This document shows, piece after piece, positions 6,695 through 15,475 of a stretch of DNA of 64,000 nt. The DNA comes from Hyphomicrobium_A sp963745205 (GTDB taxonomy: Bacteria > Pseudomonadota > Alphaproteobacteria > Rhizobiales > Hyphomicrobiaceae), in contig CAVUWX010000020.1 of the NCBI GenBank assembly GCA_963745205.1, forward strand, positions 1 through 64,000, written 5' to 3'. The notes beneath the pieces are model-generated. The model ran no database searches, was not told where the DNA came from, and was given only the letters and a program-made list of their open reading frames with translations. The position numbers were made by a program, and so were the translations under genes. The stretch's first letter is position 1. Every line of letters begins with the position of its first letter.

Positions 6695-8272
6695 ATGCAG
6701 GACAAAGCCAAAGCCGTCGGCAGCAAGAACCTCATCTCGGGCGCCAAGGGCGACTGGGAGGTCATCGTCGGCCTCGAGGTGCACGCCCAGGTCGCTTCGA
6801 GATCGAAACTGTTCTCCGGCGCCTCCACCACCTTCGGCGGCGAGCCCAACAGCCATGTTTCGCTCGTCGACGCGGCCATGCCCGGGATGCTGCCCGTCAT
6901 CAACGCCGAGTGCATCGCGCAAGCGGTGCGCACGGGGCTGGGCCTCAAAGCGAAGATCAACCTGCGCAGCGTGTTCGACCGCAAGAACTACTTCTATCCC
7001 GATCTGCCCCAAGGCTATCAGATCAGCCAGTACAAGCAGCCGATCGTCGGCGAAGGCGAGGTGGAGATCGACGTCGACGGCGAGATGATGCGCGTCGGCA
7101 TTGAACGGGTGCATCTGGAGCAAGACGCCGGCAAGTCCATCCACGACCAGCACCCGGAATATTCCTACGTCGATCTCAACCGCTCGGGCGTCGCCTTGAT
7201 GGAGATCGTGTCCAAGCCCGACATGCGATCGGCCAAGCAGGCGCAGGCTTACGTGTCGAAGCTGCGCACGATCCTACGCTATCTCCGCACCTCCGACGCC
7301 GACATGGAGAAAGGCAACCTGCGCGCCGACGTCAACGTGTCCGTGCGCAAGCCCGGCGACAAGCTCGGCACCCGCTGCGAGATCAAGAACGTCAACTCGA
7401 TCCGTTTCATCGGCCAGGCGATCGAGGTGGAGGCGCGCCGGCAGATCGACATCCTCGAGGATGGGGGCAGAATAGAGCAGGAGACGCGGCTTTTTGATCC
7501 GGGCAAAGGCGAGACGCGCTCCATGCGGAGCAAGGAAGAGGCTCACGACTACCGCTACTTCCCCGACCCTGATCTTTTGCCGCTCGAGCTGACGATGGAA
7601 TACGTCGGCGAGCTGGAGAAGGGCCTGCCCGAGCTTCCCGACGAGAAGAAGCAGCGTCTCATGCGCGAGTTCGCGCTGTCCGAGTACGACGCAGACGTGC
7701 TCGTGGCCGAAAGGGAAAGAGCGGACTACTTCGAATTCATGGTTCGTGATGGAGCTGATCCGAAGGGGGCCGCCAACTGGTTGATAAACGAGTATCTCGG
7801 ACGGATGAACAAGGCCGAAAAGGAACGCGAAAGGAAGGAGGAACTGCCGCTAACGGGCTGGCAGCAGCCTTGGTCAGAGCCGCAATGGCGCTACAAGAGC
7901 GTGGCAACGTCAACTCTGACTGCTCCTATCTTGGGGCCGATGCCAGCGACTGCGAACTCAGCGATCGTCAAAATGGTCTCGAGCGGCGTCATATCGGGTA
8001 AGATTGCGAAAGATGTGTTCGAGATCGCCTGGTCAACCGGCCGTGACCCGGTGGAAATTGTGAATACCGATGGCCTGAAGCAGGTCACCGACACGGGCGC
8101 CATCGAGAAGGCCGTCGACGAGATCATCGCCGCCAACCCCGACAAGGTGGAGCAGGTAAAGGCGAAGCCCTCCATGCTCGGCTGGTTCGTCGGGCAGGTG
8201 ATGAAGGCTTCGGGCGGCAAGGCGAACCCGCAGGCCGTCAACGAGATCCTGAAGCAAAAGCTCGGGGTTTGA
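6695..8272 (+). CDS. gatB: Asp-tRNA(Asn)/Glu-tRNA(Gln) amidotransferase subunit B, with atypical internal segment
   Basis: 525 residues from ATG 6695 (AAGGAG upstream). GatB phosphorylates or adenylates the mischarged tRNA and amidates it with ammonia from GatA. Diagnostic stretches include WEVIVGLEVHAQV, FDRKNYFYPDLPQGYQISQ, RCEIKNVNS and HDYRYFPDPDLLP, and the C-terminal YqeY-like tail ends ASGGKANPQAVNEILKQKLG. After LGRMNK (residue 373) about 47 residues (to about 420) do not resemble GatB: EKERERKEELPLTGWQ through ILGPMPAT. The following ISGKIAKDVFEIAW is normal. The DNA from about 7700 to 8090 is visibly AT-richer than the rest of the gene. The frame is intact, so function may be retained. 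Confidence 0.9.
   Translation: MQDKAKAVGSKNLISGAKGDWEVIVGLEVHAQVASRSKLFSGASTTFGGEPNSHVSLVDAAMPGMLPVINAECIAQAVRTGLGLKAKINLRSVFDRKNYFYPDLPQGYQISQYKQPIVGEGEVEIDVDGEMMRVGIERVHLEQDAGKSIHDQHPEYSYVDLNRSGVALMEIVSKPDMRSAKQAQAYVSKLRTILRYLRTSDADMEKGNLRADVNVSVRKPGDKLGTRCEIKNVNSIRFIGQAIEVEARRQIDILEDGGRIEQETRLFDPGKGETRSMRSKEEAHDYRYFPDPDLLPLELTMEYVGELEKGLPELPDEKKQRLMREFALSEYDADVLVAERERADYFEFMVRDGADPKGAANWLINEYLGRMNKAEKERERKEELPLTGWQQPWSEPQWRYKSVATSTLTAPILGPMPATANSAIVKMVSSGVISGKIAKDVFEIAWSTGRDPVEIVNTDGLKQVTDTGAIEKAVDEIIAANPDKVEQVKAKPSMLGWFVGQVMKASGGKANPQAVNEILKQKLGV
8190..8266 (+). repeat. gatB 3'-end repeat, copy 1
   Basis: 77 bp spanning the last codons of gatB (from the Val-Gly of WFVGQVMK to Leu-Gly near the stop). 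It is repeated at 8918-8994 with a single mismatch (T8209 against G8937), giving a 728-bp unit that contains ppa. Confidence 0.9.
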
Positions 8273-8389
8273 GCTACCCGTCGGCCGAACACTTCCGACT
8301 CTCGGCCGGGTTGGTTGCCGCGGTTGCGGCACGTATCATTGGCGCCGACGGTGCCGGCGAGCGTCAGCCGAATTGCAAGAGGGAAGTCC

Positions 8390-8929
8390 ATGCGCCTTGA
8401 TGCGATCGCGGTCGGCAAGGATCCGCCCCACGATATCAACGTAATCATCGAGGTCCCGGTCGGCGGGGAGCCGATCAAGTACGAGATGGACAAGGCCTCG
8501 GGGACCTTGGTCGTCGACCGCTTCCTCTATACGCCGATGCGCTACCCCGGAAACTACGGGTTCGTTCCCCACACCCTGTCGGCCGACGGCGATCCGATCG
8601 ATGTCCTGATCTGCAATACGCGCGCTCTCGTCCCCGGCGCCGTTATCAACTGTCGACCCGTCGGCGTGCTGGTCATGAAGGACGAGGGCGGCGGTGACGA
8701 GAAAATCCTAGCGGTCCCGAGCAACGAGGTGACGCGTCGTTACGACAAGATCGCAAACTACTCCGACTTGCCCGCTATATCGCTCGAGCAGATCGAGCAC
8801 TTCTTCGCCCACTACAAGGATCTCGAGCCGGGCAAATGGGTGGAGATCGATCACTGGGGCGACAAGGCCGAGGCGGAGCGACTTATCGGTGAAGCGATCG
8901 CCCGCGCCAATTCGAAATCGGGCAGGTGA
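8390..8929 (+). CDS. ppa: Family I inorganic pyrophosphatase
   Basis: 179 residues from ATG 8390 (ribosome binding site GAGGGAAG). It hydrolyses pyrophosphate and so drives biosynthetic reactions. Family I signatures are VPVGGEPIKYEMDK, RFLYTPMRYPGNYGFVPHT, the metal-binding DGDPIDVL and HYKDLEPGKWVEI. Length is near normal. Its last codons and stop (Ser-Gly-Arg-TGA) lie inside the second copy of the gatB 3' repeat and are read in a different frame from gatB. The original ppa end was therefore probably replaced at a recombination junction. It has a 117-bp leader after gatB. Confidence 0.95.
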   Translation: MRLDAIAVGKDPPHDINVIIEVPVGGEPIKYEMDKASGTLVVDRFLYTPMRYPGNYGFVPHTLSADGDPIDVLICNTRALVPGAVINCRPVGVLVMKDEGGGDEKILAVPSNEVTRRYDKIANYSDLPAISLEQIEHFFAHYKDLEPGKWVEIDHWGDKAEAERLIGEAIARANSKSGR

Positions 8930-9000
8930 TGAAGGCGTCGGGCGGCAAGGCGAACCCGCAGGCCGTCAACGAGATCCTGAAGCAAAAGCTCGGGATTTAG
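8918..9000 (+). pseudogene. Orphan 3' end of gatB (repeat copy 2)
   Basis: 77 bp (8918-8994) match 8190-8266 with one mismatch, and the gatB frame continues to a TAG at 8998-9000 (QVMKASGGKANPQAV ... KLGI). It is a gatB terminus with no body and lies directly behind ppa, whose stop it supplies. The simplest reading is the displaced original gatB end after insertion of the ppa segment, or the product of a single-crossover integration. Confidence 0.85.
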
Positions 9001-9201
9001 GGCCGGGGCGCCACGATTGGCCCTTGATCGCAGCCGCGGGGATGGGGCCGGCGGGAAAGCCTTCCCGTTTACCTAACTCCTGCCTTACGAATACGCGATG
9101 GAACACGGTATCGCTATTCACGAAGAGCACATGCTGCGCCGTCGCGCACCTCGGATGGCAGGTATGTGGTGTACCTGCGTGAGCCGTGGTTAGGGCATCG
9201 A

Positions 9202-10356
9202 GTGTTTCGAAGAACGCAAATAGACGGAATCTGGAGGACGGCGCTCGCAACGCTGGCGAGCTTCTTATTGTTGCCCTCGGGTCATGGCCTGGCGCAGCAA
9301 GCGAAAAAAATCGACTCTGGATCGGCGGCGGCAGCGCACGAGATGGCCGATTTTTTCAGCAAGGTCGGCGACCAAATCTACGAAGACTGCATATTTGAGC
9401 TATCGGAAGAACAGCTCGATGTTCAGAGCGCCCTCATACAAGCCTACATCAAACAGGGGGCCAGCAGTTCTGTTGCACGACAGCTCGCGGTCAAACAGAT
9501 CCAGCCGCCCAAGCTGTCGGCCAAGTGCGAACAGATCAAAGGTCTGCCGAGAACCACTTTGGCCGCTCCGACGCCTCCAGCCGCGCTGCCGAGCTGGACC
9601 ACGACGCTGTCGGTTGCGAAAAAGCCGCCCGCCGCACCCGCGGCGAAACCCGTGCCCGAATCCACGGCTCCGGTTACGCTTGCGAACAAGAAGGCCTTGC
9701 CGCAGTGGGACTGCGCTACCGACGTCGACTACGTCACCATTCACCTCAAGGGCTATGAGCGGAAGCTGACCGGCGGCGAGATCTGCAATCCGTTCGAGGA
9801 TGTGGTGCACGAGGTGCCGGCATCGGCGCAAAGCTTCCGTCTCGGCTACACCATCAAGACTGGCCGTCTGTTCGTAGTCTCCGATGATCCGCAGGCGGGC
9901 GGCAGGACCATCGCCTGGGGCATCTCGGGGCGCGACATCTGCCGCAACAACCCCGATCCCGATTGCATCGCGACCAAAACCGTCGGCCCTCTGCCCCCTG
10001 GGCAATACGCCTTCGCGGCGGAGAAGGATAAGCGCATCAATTGGGGACCCAACGCCAAGCGCAACGTGGCGGGCGTCTGGCTATCGAAGTTGTGGAGCAA
10101 GGAGCGGTTCACCCCGGCGCAGATCGCCGGCATTCGCTCGCGCGGCAACATCGCCATCCACGTGCGCCTCAAAGGCGAGATGTCGGAAGCGTGCATCGGC
10201 ATGGAGCCGAAGGGCTGGGCCTACGTGGCTTCGCTGATCAAGGACGGGCGTGCCACCGGCCTCGACGTCTATATCGACGAGCCCTATCCGCAAATCGCCG
10301 AACCCCCCCCTGTTGTCGTCGCATCCTCGTTCTCCCTCACCTCTCTCTTCAAGTGA
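9202..10356 (+). CDS. Secreted L,D-transpeptidase-like (DUF2778-like) protein
   Basis: About 384 residues. GTG 9202 places a signal peptide near the N-terminus (WRTALATLASFLLLPSGHGLAQQ); GTG 9166 is an alternative start. Residues from about 70 are helical, then comes a Pro/Ala-rich linker. The C-terminal third has GPLPPGQYAFAAEKDK, GNIAIHVRLKGEMSEACIGM and WAYVASLI. This His...Ser-x-Cys arrangement resembles the catalytic motif of YkuD or DUF2778 transpeptidases, with ACIG in place of the usual GC. If so, it acts on periplasmic peptidoglycan cross-links. The family assignment is by motif only. Confidence 0.5.
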   Translation: MFRRTQIDGIWRTALATLASFLLLPSGHGLAQQAKKIDSGSAAAAHEMADFFSKVGDQIYEDCIFELSEEQLDVQSALIQAYIKQGASSSVARQLAVKQIQPPKLSAKCEQIKGLPRTTLAAPTPPAALPSWTTTLSVAKKPPAAPAAKPVPESTAPVTLANKKALPQWDCATDVDYVTIHLKGYERKLTGGEICNPFEDVVHEVPASAQSFRLGYTIKTGRLFVVSDDPQAGGRTIAWGISGRDICRNNPDPDCIATKTVGPLPPGQYAFAAEKDKRINWGPNAKRNVAGVWLSKLWSKERFTPAQIAGIRSRGNIAIHVRLKGEMSEACIGMEPKGWAYVASLIKDGRATGLDVYIDEPYPQIAEPPPVVVASSFSLTSLFK

Positions 10357-10511
10357 TGACAACCACGGCTTGGCGGCAGCGTCCGCGCGGGTTGAAGTGC
10401 GTGACCGCCGCCGCCGTCATTGATCGGATTGGCCCATTGATGCAGATCATGGTACACGCGGCCGCCGCTCAATTTACTGCATCGAATTGGACCGTTGGTC
10501 AGGAGAAGCTC

Positions 10512-10841
10512 GTGGGCATTTTACAGAAAATTGCCGTGGCCGCTGTGCTGGCTCTGCCGGTCGCTGCCGAGGCGCAGGAGGTGGGCAACGTCGAGGCCGG
10601 GCATGCCTACGCCAAGAAGGTCTGTGCCGAGTGCCATGCCGTGGAGCGGGGCGAGAAGGAATCGCCCTATCTCGACCTGCCGACTTTCCAGGCGGTGGCG
10701 GACTCTCCCGGCATCACGGATCGGGCGCTCGCGGTATGGCTGCAGAACCCGCATCCCAACATGCCGGATTTCATCCTGCCGCAAGCCGATATGGACAACG
10801 TGATCGCCTACATCTTGAGTCTGAAATCGGCCTCGCGTTGA
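10512..10841 (+). CDS. Small c-type cytochrome
   Basis: A 109-residue exported monohaem cytochrome c. GTG 10512 follows AGGAGAAG. A signal peptide (VGILQKIAVAAVLALPVAAEAQ) precedes the haem motif KKVCAECHAV (CxxCH). The distal Met ligand is probably in NPHPNMPDFIL, and the C-terminal helix is DMDNVIAYILSLK. It should be a periplasmic electron carrier; the partner is not evident from its neighbours. Confidence 0.85.
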   Translation: MGILQKIAVAAVLALPVAAEAQEVGNVEAGHAYAKKVCAECHAVERGEKESPYLDLPTFQAVADSPGITDRALAVWLQNPHPNMPDFILPQADMDNVIAYILSLKSASR

Positions 10842-10855
10842 GCCGTTGTGCAGCC

Positions 10856-11056
10856 TCAGTCGAGCAGGAACGAGATCTTGGCATTGACGCGGTATTTCTT
10901 CAGCTTGCCGTTATCGACGGTGGCCTCGAAATTATCGATATAGATCGATTTTACGTTGTGCACCGTCTTGCTGGTCTTGGCGACGGCCTGCTGCGCGGCG
11001 TCCTCCCAGCTCTTTTCGGATTCCGCGAGCACCTCGATGATCTTGAGCATCGACAT
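10856..11056 (-). CDS. Dodecin family flavin-binding protein
   Basis: 66 residues from ATG 11056, with ribosome binding site AAGGAGCGG. The sequence MSMLKIIEVLAESEKSWEDAAQQAV followed by KSIYIDNFEATVDNGKLKKYRVN is typical of dodecin, a dodecameric protein that stores flavin (FMN or riboflavin) between paired aromatic residues, here probably Trp17. It is convergent with the cytochrome gene; the two stops are 14 bp apart. Confidence 0.9.
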   Translation of the reverse strand: MSMLKIIEVLAESEKSWEDAAQQAVAKTSKTVHNVKSIYIDNFEATVDNGKLKKYRVNAKISFLLD

Positions 11057-11160
11057 TTTCCGCTCCTTTGGCTTCTCTGCAATTCGACGGTGTGGGGCTT
11101 CATAAAAGATTAGCGCCGCACCGGCATTGATGGCCGTCAACCCTTCGCGAGCGACGAAGC

Positions 11161-11923
11161 ATGGCCAGGACCGTCGTCCTCATTCACGGTGCCTTCTGCG
11201 GCGGCTGGTGCTTTCAAGACTACACGCCGGTGCTCGCAGCGCGCGGCTTTGAATGCCGCACGCCCGACCTGCGCTTTCACGTCTCCGGTCCGACGCGCGA
11301 GCCGGATCGGCGGCTCGCGCAGACCAGCATCGCCGACTACACGCGCGACATGGCGGAACTGGTGGCAAGCCTCTCCGAGCCCCCCATCATCATCGGTCAC
11401 TCGATGGGCGGCGTCATCGGCCAGCAGCTCGCCGCGAAGGGGTTGGCGCGCTCACTTGTGCTGCTCGCCTCGGGCGCACCGTGGGGCATCCTGCCCTCGA
11501 CCGACGACGAACTCGCGCTCGCGACCGGTCTGATGAAGGCTTCTCCGTTCTGGGACAAGACGCTCAACCCCTCGTTCGAGGTCGCCCGCCAGGATTCGCT
11601 CGCAAGCCTCGACCCGCAGGCACAGCGTCGCGTGTTCGATCAATTCGGGCCTGAAGTCGGGCCGCGCGTTGTTTGAGCTGTTCTTTTGGATGTTCGATAA
11701 GGGCCGCACGATCGAGGTCGACGCGGCCAAGGTCACCTGCCCGGTCCTCGTCGTCTCCGGCTCCGACGACAAGGTCATCTCCGCGACGACCGGCCGGAAG
11801 ATCGCGCAACTCTACCCAGGCGCTACGTTCCAGGAAGCCGCCGGCCGCGGCCATTTCCTGATCATGGAAGAAGGCTCAAAGCAGCTCGCCGAGCGCTGTG
11901 CCGACTGGATCGATAAAGCCTAA
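11161..11923 (+). pseudogene. Alpha/beta hydrolase, frameshifted near 11656
   Basis: Frame 1 gives the N-terminal two-thirds: VLIHGAFCGGWCF (oxyanion), GHSMGGVIGQQLA (nucleophile Ser elbow), ending RRVFDQFGPE. Frame 2 continues SGRALFELFFWMFD and carries the acid (SGSDDKVIS) and His (GRGHFLIMEEG) of the triad, ending at 11923. Removing one G near 11656 (GAAGTCGGG to GAATCGGG) joins them into about 253 residues with a complete catalytic triad. The substrate is unknown. Either a recent inactivation or a sequencing error. Confidence 0.75.
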
Positions 11924-12008
11924 CCGCAGCGCCGCGCTGGAAACCGCTCGGGCCTCGACGCTATGATGCCCGCGAAGCGGGCGGCAGCTCCGCTCAAGTT
12001 GAGGAAGC

Positions 12009-14180
12009 ATGGGCCTGCGTGTCCCGTCGATCCACCTGATCCTGACCGCGGTCCTGCTGTTCCTCGCGGTCGCCTTGCGCATCGCCGATCCCGAGCCGGT
12101 GGCAAGGCTGCGGCTGTCGGTCTTCGACAGCTACCTCAACGTATCGCCGCGGCCCCTCGACGAGACACTTCCCGTGCGCATCGTCGACATCGACGAGCCA
12201 TCGCTCGCCAAGATCGGCCAGTGGCCGTGGCCGCGCACCAGGCTCGCCGCCATCATCGACGCCTTGAAGGCCGCCAGCGCGCGCACGATCACGCTCGACA
12301 TGATCCTCGCCGAGCCCGACCGGCTGTCGCCGGGCGAGTTCGCCAAGCTATTCGGCGAGGTCCCGCAGCTCGCCCCCATGATCGTCGAGGCTTCCCGACT
12401 GCCCTCCAACGATGAGCGCCTTGCTCAGGCGATCGCGGCCGCCCCCGTCACGCTCGGCATAGCGGGCGAGGCCGGCGGCAGTCAGAAGCCGACGCCGCCG
12501 CACGCGCACTTTGCGTTCGCCGGCGATGATCCGCAGAGCTTCGTGCCGCGCTTCTCGGGCGTCATCGGCGGCCTTCCCGTCCTCACCGAGCGCGCGGTCG
12601 GGCTCGGCGCCGTCAACTGGATTCCGCTGCGCGATCAGGTGATCCGCCGCGTGCCGCTGCTGTTGTCGGTCGGCGGCGCGCTCTACCCGTCGCTGCCGCT
12701 CGAGACGCTGCGCGTCGCCTTAAAGGAAACGACCGTGTTCGTGCGCTCGTCCGGCGGCAGCGGCGTGCTCGCGTTCGGGCAGCGAACCGGCGTCGAGAGC
12801 GTACGCGTGGGGACGACCGTTCTACCGACGGACGCCAACGGCGAATTGTGGCTGCGCTTCGCGCGTCCCGATTCGCGCCGGTACATTTCCGCGCACACCG
12901 TCCTCGATGGCAGTTTCGATAAAAAGTCGATCGCCGGCCGCGACATCTTCATCGGCACGAGTGCTGTGGGGCTGCTCGATTTGCGCGCGACGCCGCTCGA
13001 TTCCGCGGTGCCCGGAGTGGAGATTCACGCCCAAGCGCTGGAGCAGATGCTGTCGGGGGACCACCTCACGCGGCCCGCCTACGCGACCGGCGCGGAGCTC
13101 CTGTTCCTCGTTGGCATCGGCGCCGCCGTCGCCTGGCTGATCTATCGCCTCGGCGCGACCGCTACCGCCGCCATCGGCGCGCTCGCCATTTTCGCGGTCT
13201 TCGCCGCCTCTTGGCTCGCCTACTCGCAAGCTGGGCTGCTGTTCGATCCCGTCTACCCGGCGCTGGCAATCCTGCTCGTTTATCTCACCACCTCCCTCAA
13301 CAATTACATCGAGACGGAGCTCGAGCGGAACCGCGTGCGCTGGGCCTTCGGCCATTACGTGGCGGCGCCGCTGGTGGAGGAACTCGCCCGTAACCACGAC
13401 AAACTGAAGCTCGGCGGGGAGATGCGCGAGGTCTCAGTGCTGTTTGCGGACGTGCGCAGCTTCACCACCCTATCCGAAGGGCTGACCGCCGAGGAGCTGA
13501 TCCGGTTCCTGAACGAGCTGTTCACGCCTTTGTCCGAGGTGATCCTCGCTGAGCGGGGCACGATCGACAAGTTTATGGGCGACGCCGTCATGGCGTTCTG
13601 GAACGCGCCCCTTGCCGATCCGCGCCACGCGAGCAACGCCTGTCGCGCCGCGCTTCGCATGCTTCATGAGCTCGACCGGCTCAACGTGGCATGGGCCCAG
13701 GCGGCGGCGCAGCGCGGCGCGACGGCGGTGCCCGTCCGCATTGGCATCGGCCTCAATACGGGCGAGTGCTGCGTCGGCAACGTCGGGTCCCCGCAGCGCT
13801 TCGACTACTCGATACTCGGCGACGTGGTGAACCTTGCCTCGCGGCTCGAGGAGACGACAAAGACCTACGGCTGCCCGATCGTAGTCGGCGAGCGCACCGC
13901 GGCCGCCGCGCCGGAGCTCGCGTTTCTCGAGATCGATGCCGCGAAGATCCGCGGCAAGGAGCGCACGGAGCGCATATTCGCGCTCGTCGGCGACGAGGCG
14001 GTCGCGGCTTCGGATCGCTTCCGAGCGCTTGCCGGGGCCCACGCCAGATTGCTGCAGGCTCTGCGCGCCGGCGACGCGGCGGCCGCGCACGAGGCACTCA
14101 GGGCCTGCCGGGATCATGCGTGGCCGGAGTTGGGACCGTTTTATGAGGTCATAGCCGGCCGCGTCGCCCAGACGGCCTGA
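12009..14180 (+). CDS. CHASE2-domain class III adenylate/guanylate cyclase
   Basis: 723 residues from ATG 12009 (GAGGAAG upstream). Layout: an N-terminal membrane helix; a periplasmic CHASE2 sensor at about 30-330 (RIVDIDEPSLAKIGQWPWPR, AVNWIPLRDQVIRRVPL); about three transmembrane helices at 345-425; and a cytoplasmic class III cyclase at about 450-640. Metal-binding residues are in VLFADVRSFTTLSEG, and DKFMGDAVMAFWNAP and NVGSPQRFDYSILGDVVNLASRL are catalytic-core motifs. It should make cAMP in response to an extracytoplasmic signal. A Crp-family regulator is encoded at 56566-57249, but no direct link is shown. Convergent with the FecR-domain gene. Confidence 0.9.
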   Translation: MGLRVPSIHLILTAVLLFLAVALRIADPEPVARLRLSVFDSYLNVSPRPLDETLPVRIVDIDEPSLAKIGQWPWPRTRLAAIIDALKAASARTITLDMILAEPDRLSPGEFAKLFGEVPQLAPMIVEASRLPSNDERLAQAIAAAPVTLGIAGEAGGSQKPTPPHAHFAFAGDDPQSFVPRFSGVIGGLPVLTERAVGLGAVNWIPLRDQVIRRVPLLLSVGGALYPSLPLETLRVALKETTVFVRSSGGSGVLAFGQRTGVESVRVGTTVLPTDANGELWLRFARPDSRRYISAHTVLDGSFDKKSIAGRDIFIGTSAVGLLDLRATPLDSAVPGVEIHAQALEQMLSGDHLTRPAYATGAELLFLVGIGAAVAWLIYRLGATATAAIGALAIFAVFAASWLAYSQAGLLFDPVYPALAILLVYLTTSLNNYIETELERNRVRWAFGHYVAAPLVEELARNHDKLKLGGEMREVSVLFADVRSFTTLSEGLTAEELIRFLNELFTPLSEVILAERGTIDKFMGDAVMAFWNAPLADPRHASNACRAALRMLHELDRLNVAWAQAAAQRGATAVPVRIGIGLNTGECCVGNVGSPQRFDYSILGDVVNLASRLEETTKTYGCPIVVGERTAAAAPELAFLEIDAAKIRGKERTERIFALVGDEAVAASDRFRALAGAHARLLQALRAGDAAAAHEALRACRDHAWPELGPFYEVIAGRVAQTA

Positions 14181-14186
14181 CCTCGA

Positions 14187-15167
14187 CTACCGGCCGCGAT
14201 GGCCGCCGCCGTAGTCGTTGTGCCCGCCGCCGAACTTGAGGCCGCCGCCGATGCCCAGCAAGATGTTGAGGCCTTTCGCTCCCCCGTTGCCCTCGTCGGC
14301 TTCACGGCGTGGCCGGCGATAGCGCTCGACCTCGCGCGTGCTCTCGGTGCGCTTCGACTTAATGCGGGGCTTATCCTCGTCATCGTCCTTATCGGTCTTC
14401 TTGGTCGTCTCGCCCTTTTTGCCGCCGTCGTCGTCCTTGACGCCGGGGTCGGTGTCCTTGGGGTGCAGCTTCTCCGGGAACGTGCCGAGCACGATCTGGT
14501 CGCGCGTGAAGATCGGGTTGGGATCGACGCCCGGCGCACGCGACACGAATGGGAACGCCGAATCGAACACGGCGTCCTCCTTGCCCGGCAGCCCGGCCCA
14601 CTTGACCGGCACGCCCACCGTATCGGGCAGGATGCGTATGAGCTTGCCCGGCTCGTCGTGAACGAGGCACTTGCCCGAGGACGTGCACACCTCGACTGCG
14701 CCCTCGATGAGCAGCAGCCACGCCGTGTTGTCGGGCTTCACGTAGACATCGAAGATGGTGCCGCGCACCGTGATCGACGCTGTCGGCACGTGGATCACGT
14801 AGGCCGGCTTGGCGGCAAGCCCGGTGATGAAGCGGAAAGAGCCACGCACAAGGTTCATCACGATGGCGCCGCCGTCGATGTCGGGATCGTAGACGAACTT
14901 GTCGAGCAGCAGCTTGGCGCCGGGCCCAAGCGCAAGCTTGGTTTTGTCGCGCAGCTCGATCTCGCTGCGGCCATCGTTGTCAACGGCGATGAGCTCCTGC
15001 GCGCGGACCCCGTCGCCCGGAGCGAGATTGCGCTTATCGTTGTCGAGTGATGCCGTCACGATGCTGACGACGGTCACCGCCGATCCGATCGGGTCTCCCG
15101 GCGCGGCAGACGCCGAGCCGCACGCGAAGAGGGCCGGAAGGCAAAGCGCCAGTCGCGAAAATCGCAT
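14187..15167 (-). CDS. FecR-domain secreted protein with charged and Gly-rich tail
   Basis: About 326 residues from ATG 15167 (MRFSRLALCLPALFACGSASAA, a signal peptide). The FecR-like domain is visible as GVRAQELIAVDNDGRSEIEL, LDKFVYDPDIDGGAIVMNL, GSFRFITG and TASITVRGTIFDVYV, ending in SGKCLVHDEPGKLIRI. The C-terminal tail is a mixed-charge linker (KKGETTKKTDKDDDEDK) followed by a Gly/His-rich end. This subgroup usually occurs without a TonB receptor; here the neighbour is the CHASE2 cyclase, a frequent companion of FecR domains. A role in periplasmic sensing is inference. Confidence 0.8.
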   Translation of the reverse strand: MRFSRLALCLPALFACGSASAAPGDPIGSAVTVVSIVTASLDNDKRNLAPGDGVRAQELIAVDNDGRSEIELRDKTKLALGPGAKLLLDKFVYDPDIDGGAIVMNLVRGSFRFITGLAAKPAYVIHVPTASITVRGTIFDVYVKPDNTAWLLLIEGAVEVCTSSGKCLVHDEPGKLIRILPDTVGVPVKWAGLPGKEDAVFDSAFPFVSRAPGVDPNPIFTRDQIVLGTFPEKLHPKDTDPGVKDDDGGKKGETTKKTDKDDDEDKPRIKSKRTESTREVERYRRPRREADEGNGGAKGLNILLGIGGGLKFGGGHNDYGGGHRGR

Positions 15168-15475
15168 GAGGGCACATCCTGACCGGCGCAGAAAGCTCAA
15201 TGCGCGCTTGGTGTCGCCGAGCCGGCGCCGGTCTGCGGCTCGGACCGTCATGTCAAGCGAAGGCTACCACGTTGCCGGGAGCGCGATAGGGGAATCCCGT
15301 CTGCCACACTCCAAGTATTTGCCGCTGTTCCCTGCGATACAGCGCGGTCACCCGGTTTTGTGCTGCGCGGCCGAGCGTTGGGTGCCTTTAGTCCGCGCCC
15401 CCGGGTTGACGAAGCGCCGCCACGATCTACATCACCCAACGGGGAAGCGGCAGAACGGGGTTTGACATCCAAGCC
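15168..15475. other. 308-bp divergent intergenic region
   Basis: Separates the FecR-domain gene from cytochrome b561 and must hold both promoters. A weak sigma70-like pair, TTGACG (15406) and TACATC (15428) with a 16-bp spacer, precedes the cytochrome gene. No convincing open frame or RNA gene was seen. Confidence 0.35.
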
